A program made the translations under genes and the position numbers. A DNA stretch of 64,000 nucleotides from Semisulcospira habei (Eukaryota > Mollusca > Gastropoda > Semisulcospiridae), in contig BTPG01000006.1 of the NCBI GenBank assembly GCA_036245525.1, forward strand, positions 67,326,708 to 67,390,707, in the 5' to 3' direction. The notes below the pieces were generated by a model that saw only the letters and a program-made list of their open reading frames with translations, had not been told where the DNA came from and searched no databases. This document shows, piece after piece, positions 42,590 to 64,000 of this stretch (positions within the stretch are counted from its first letter, which is position 1; each line of letters opens with the position of its first letter).

Positions 42590-42925
42590 TGAAGGGGGGT
42601 GGGGGGGGGGGACTTCTAATTTTAACCTGACACAAATTTCAAAAAGGCCTTAGTCACGCCGCGGCCGCCCGCTACTGACTGAGACTGACTCTCACCATTC
42701 GCTGAAACTATTAAAGAACGGTTGGGGGGGGGGGGGGGGGGAGGGCGGGGGGCGTGGGGCCCGGGACTGTGATCGTTGCCGTTCCACTTGAAACTCCCCA
42801 AATGAAGGAGTTTTCGGGGGGGGGGGGGGGGGGATTGTTCGAAACTCCCCAAAAAGGAATTTTGTTGTAGCATTCTAAAGAAGGCTGGGAAGGGAGGGGG
42901 GGGGGGGGGGGGAGGGGTCGGAACA
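42590..42925 (+). repeat. Cluster of G runs 0.9-1.2 kb upstream of ERGIC2
   Basis: Four runs of 10 or more G near 42594-42610, 42724-42740, 42817-42832 and 42897-42912, separated by CG-containing sequence. Confidence 0.85.
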
Positions 42926-43813
42926 CCGTGCCAGTCCGGCCTCTCGCCATTTCATTTCAGTCATTTCCCCCGGCCTCCTCAGTACTGACTCCCGCCTCAG
43001 TAACTGATCAGTTTAACTAAGTGACTACAGTACAGTACAGACGGCATACATAAACACGCATCCACATGTACAAATGCACATTCTTATCATACTGAAATAA
43101 TAAACATAAGACATTTCAAGAACCTGGTAAGATACACGCAAGCCAAGTCAATCCATTTCGGCAGACAAGGCCGGCCACTGAGATTCAATAGTATACGCGT
43201 TGTGAAAAAAGTGTTTTCAATCTAGCCCTGCAAAATGGCCAAAGATGGTGCGTGTAAGATATATCAGGAAGGCTATTCCACACTTTATATATTTATTTAT
43301 ATATTTGGCAAACTGCGTTTGATTCACTATTTGTATTATATTGCGTGTACGTAATGCGGCTATCTAGCTTTACATGCCCGAAAATCACTTCCGGTTTCTC
43401 ATTTCAACGTGTCAATGTGAATCGAGCACAAAAATCTATCCATCCAGGACAATTTGCCTAGAAAGAACCAATCGTGCGCTTGCACCTGAAAGATGATAGT
43501 CTTGCAGATGTCTGTTGGACTATAACATGCGTTGATAGCTTGCCAAAACTTTATCTGTCTCCAAGCATCTGCTATGCGTAGTTTCAGTTGGTTCTAAAAA
43601 CGCATTGAGCATTTTTGTTAAAAAAAAAAAAGAATGCATTACAGTTGAGAGATTTTGACACCATTTTAACTGTGACATGATCATTGTTTTGCGTACATGT
43701 TTGCTTTGAGTTCTTTACAACAGCTGATTATCACCATACAGCATCGTGTGCCGTGGAACTTAAAAATTTGATGCTACTGGAAATTGTAAAGTCCATAGTC
43801 TGTTGCTGTCACC
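42926..43813 (+). promoter_or_regulatory. ERGIC2 upstream region
   Basis: Unique sequence before the ERGIC2 start codon; must contain the 5' UTR and probably the promoter, but no TATA box or start-site motif could be assigned. Confidence 0.35.
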
Positions 43814-63295
<19,482 letters not shown>

Positions 63296-63587
63296 GTAAC
63301 TATGACAGTTTTTTTTGCTTGCCATTTAAAAGTTAGTTGTAAATTTTGTTACATTTTATGCAAAAACATTCCCCCTCCTTTCACTAAAAAGGAAAAAACA
63401 AAAATAAAACAAAACAACTAAAAATACTTCCATGTGCAAGGCACACAGCTAATTAGGCTTTGCCCTTGAGCGAAAAATATCCTCTGTGTTATACACTTGT
63501 ATATTTAGACATGGGTCTTCCCCCACCGCCTTCCTCCCACCTCCCACCCCTCTCCTTCCACTCACACCTTTCATTTGCTAATTTGTT

Positions 63588-63719
63588 TTTAAGACCCTTC
63601 CATGTCTAGAAGGGACTTTTTAAGATGAGTCGCGGTGGAACGAATTCAACAGCATGCCCAAAACGTCACAGGCATGCAGGCCTCAACCTCTGACAACTGA
63701 AGTAACAAGATACAAATTA
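63588..63719 (+). repeat. Dispersed repeat, copy 2
   Basis: CCCTTCCATGTCTAGAAGGG, GTCGCGGTGGAACGAATTCA, AAGTAACAAGATACAA; diverged from 59972-60100. Confidence 0.75.
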
Positions 63720-63761
63720 TGTGATGTCTAGTTACACAGAATGTACTTTGGGTGCAAAGCG

Positions 63762-63762
63762 C

Positions 63763-63803
<41 letters not shown>
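63762..63803 (+). repeat. (GT)n microsatellite
   Basis: About 42 bp of GT in ERGIC2 intron 8. Confidence 0.97.
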
Positions 63804-63807
<4 letters not shown>

Positions 63808-64000
63808 ATGTATGTAAACATGAAAATCTACGATGTTAGTGTATGTACAAGCTTGAAAATTGACGACGTGCCTTATTCAAGGGGTGTGTAAGAGAGGCTC
63901 CGTGCATATAACAATTTGATGTCATATTGAACAGTTAAATAACTGTTTATAGAAAGTCAGTTGATCACATTAGAGTCCATCATTTTTGTCATATTCACTC

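Overview
This is a eukaryotic, intron-rich and AT-rich window from an invertebrate, most likely a mollusc. The reasoning is that one gene encodes an intermediate filament protein with a lamin-length coil 1B and a lamin tail domain (a protostome trait), and that the introns are full of short hairpin elements, tRNA-derived SINEs, LINEs, a DIRS element and TTAA-bounded DNA transposons. The species cannot be read from the sequence.

Two host genes stand head to head. On the minus strand, a 15-exon (plus one candidate cassette exon) intermediate filament gene runs from a tiny first coding exon at 38951 down to 7372. The splice phases agree at every junction, and about 1,133 residues are encoded here: head about 310, rod about 370, a spacer of about 250, lamin tail domain, and acidic and Ser/Arg-rich tail. 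The terminal exon was not identified with certainty. On the plus strand, the first eight exons of ERGIC2, a transmembrane cargo-sorting protein of the ER-Golgi system, run from 43814 to 63295. They encode 280 residues, and the C-terminal quarter lies beyond the window.

Everything else is repeats. The introns and the space between the genes carry more than fifty short elements, typically 80 to 230 bp, most bounded by TTAACCC...GGGTTAA and folding into near-perfect hairpins; I call their families PalA, PalB, PalC, PalD and PalF (PalE is a related-looking palindrome without clear TTAA ends). Several abut and share a single TTAA, and some are nested in one another. A 1.6 kb element with the same kind of ends (50674-52309) looks like a deleted piggyBac-type element. 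A 2.9 kb Kolobok-like DNA transposon with TTAA duplications (44640-47552) and a 6.3 kb DIRS retrotransposon with complete terminal repeats and internal complementary region (53267-59571) sit in ERGIC2 introns. Two LINE types are present: one nearly full in RT but 5'-truncated (25492-28448), and one CR1/L2-like and broken next to a 10-N assembly gap (40150-42575). There are also tRNA-derived SINEs, an AGGGCTC-ended MITE pair and long microsatellites.

Layout: 1-7371 repeats downstream of, or inside the last intron of, the filament gene; 7372-38951 filament gene; 38952-43813 intergenic with the CR1/L2-like LINE; 43814-64000 ERGIC2 with Kolobok, piggyBac-like and DIRS insertions in its introns.
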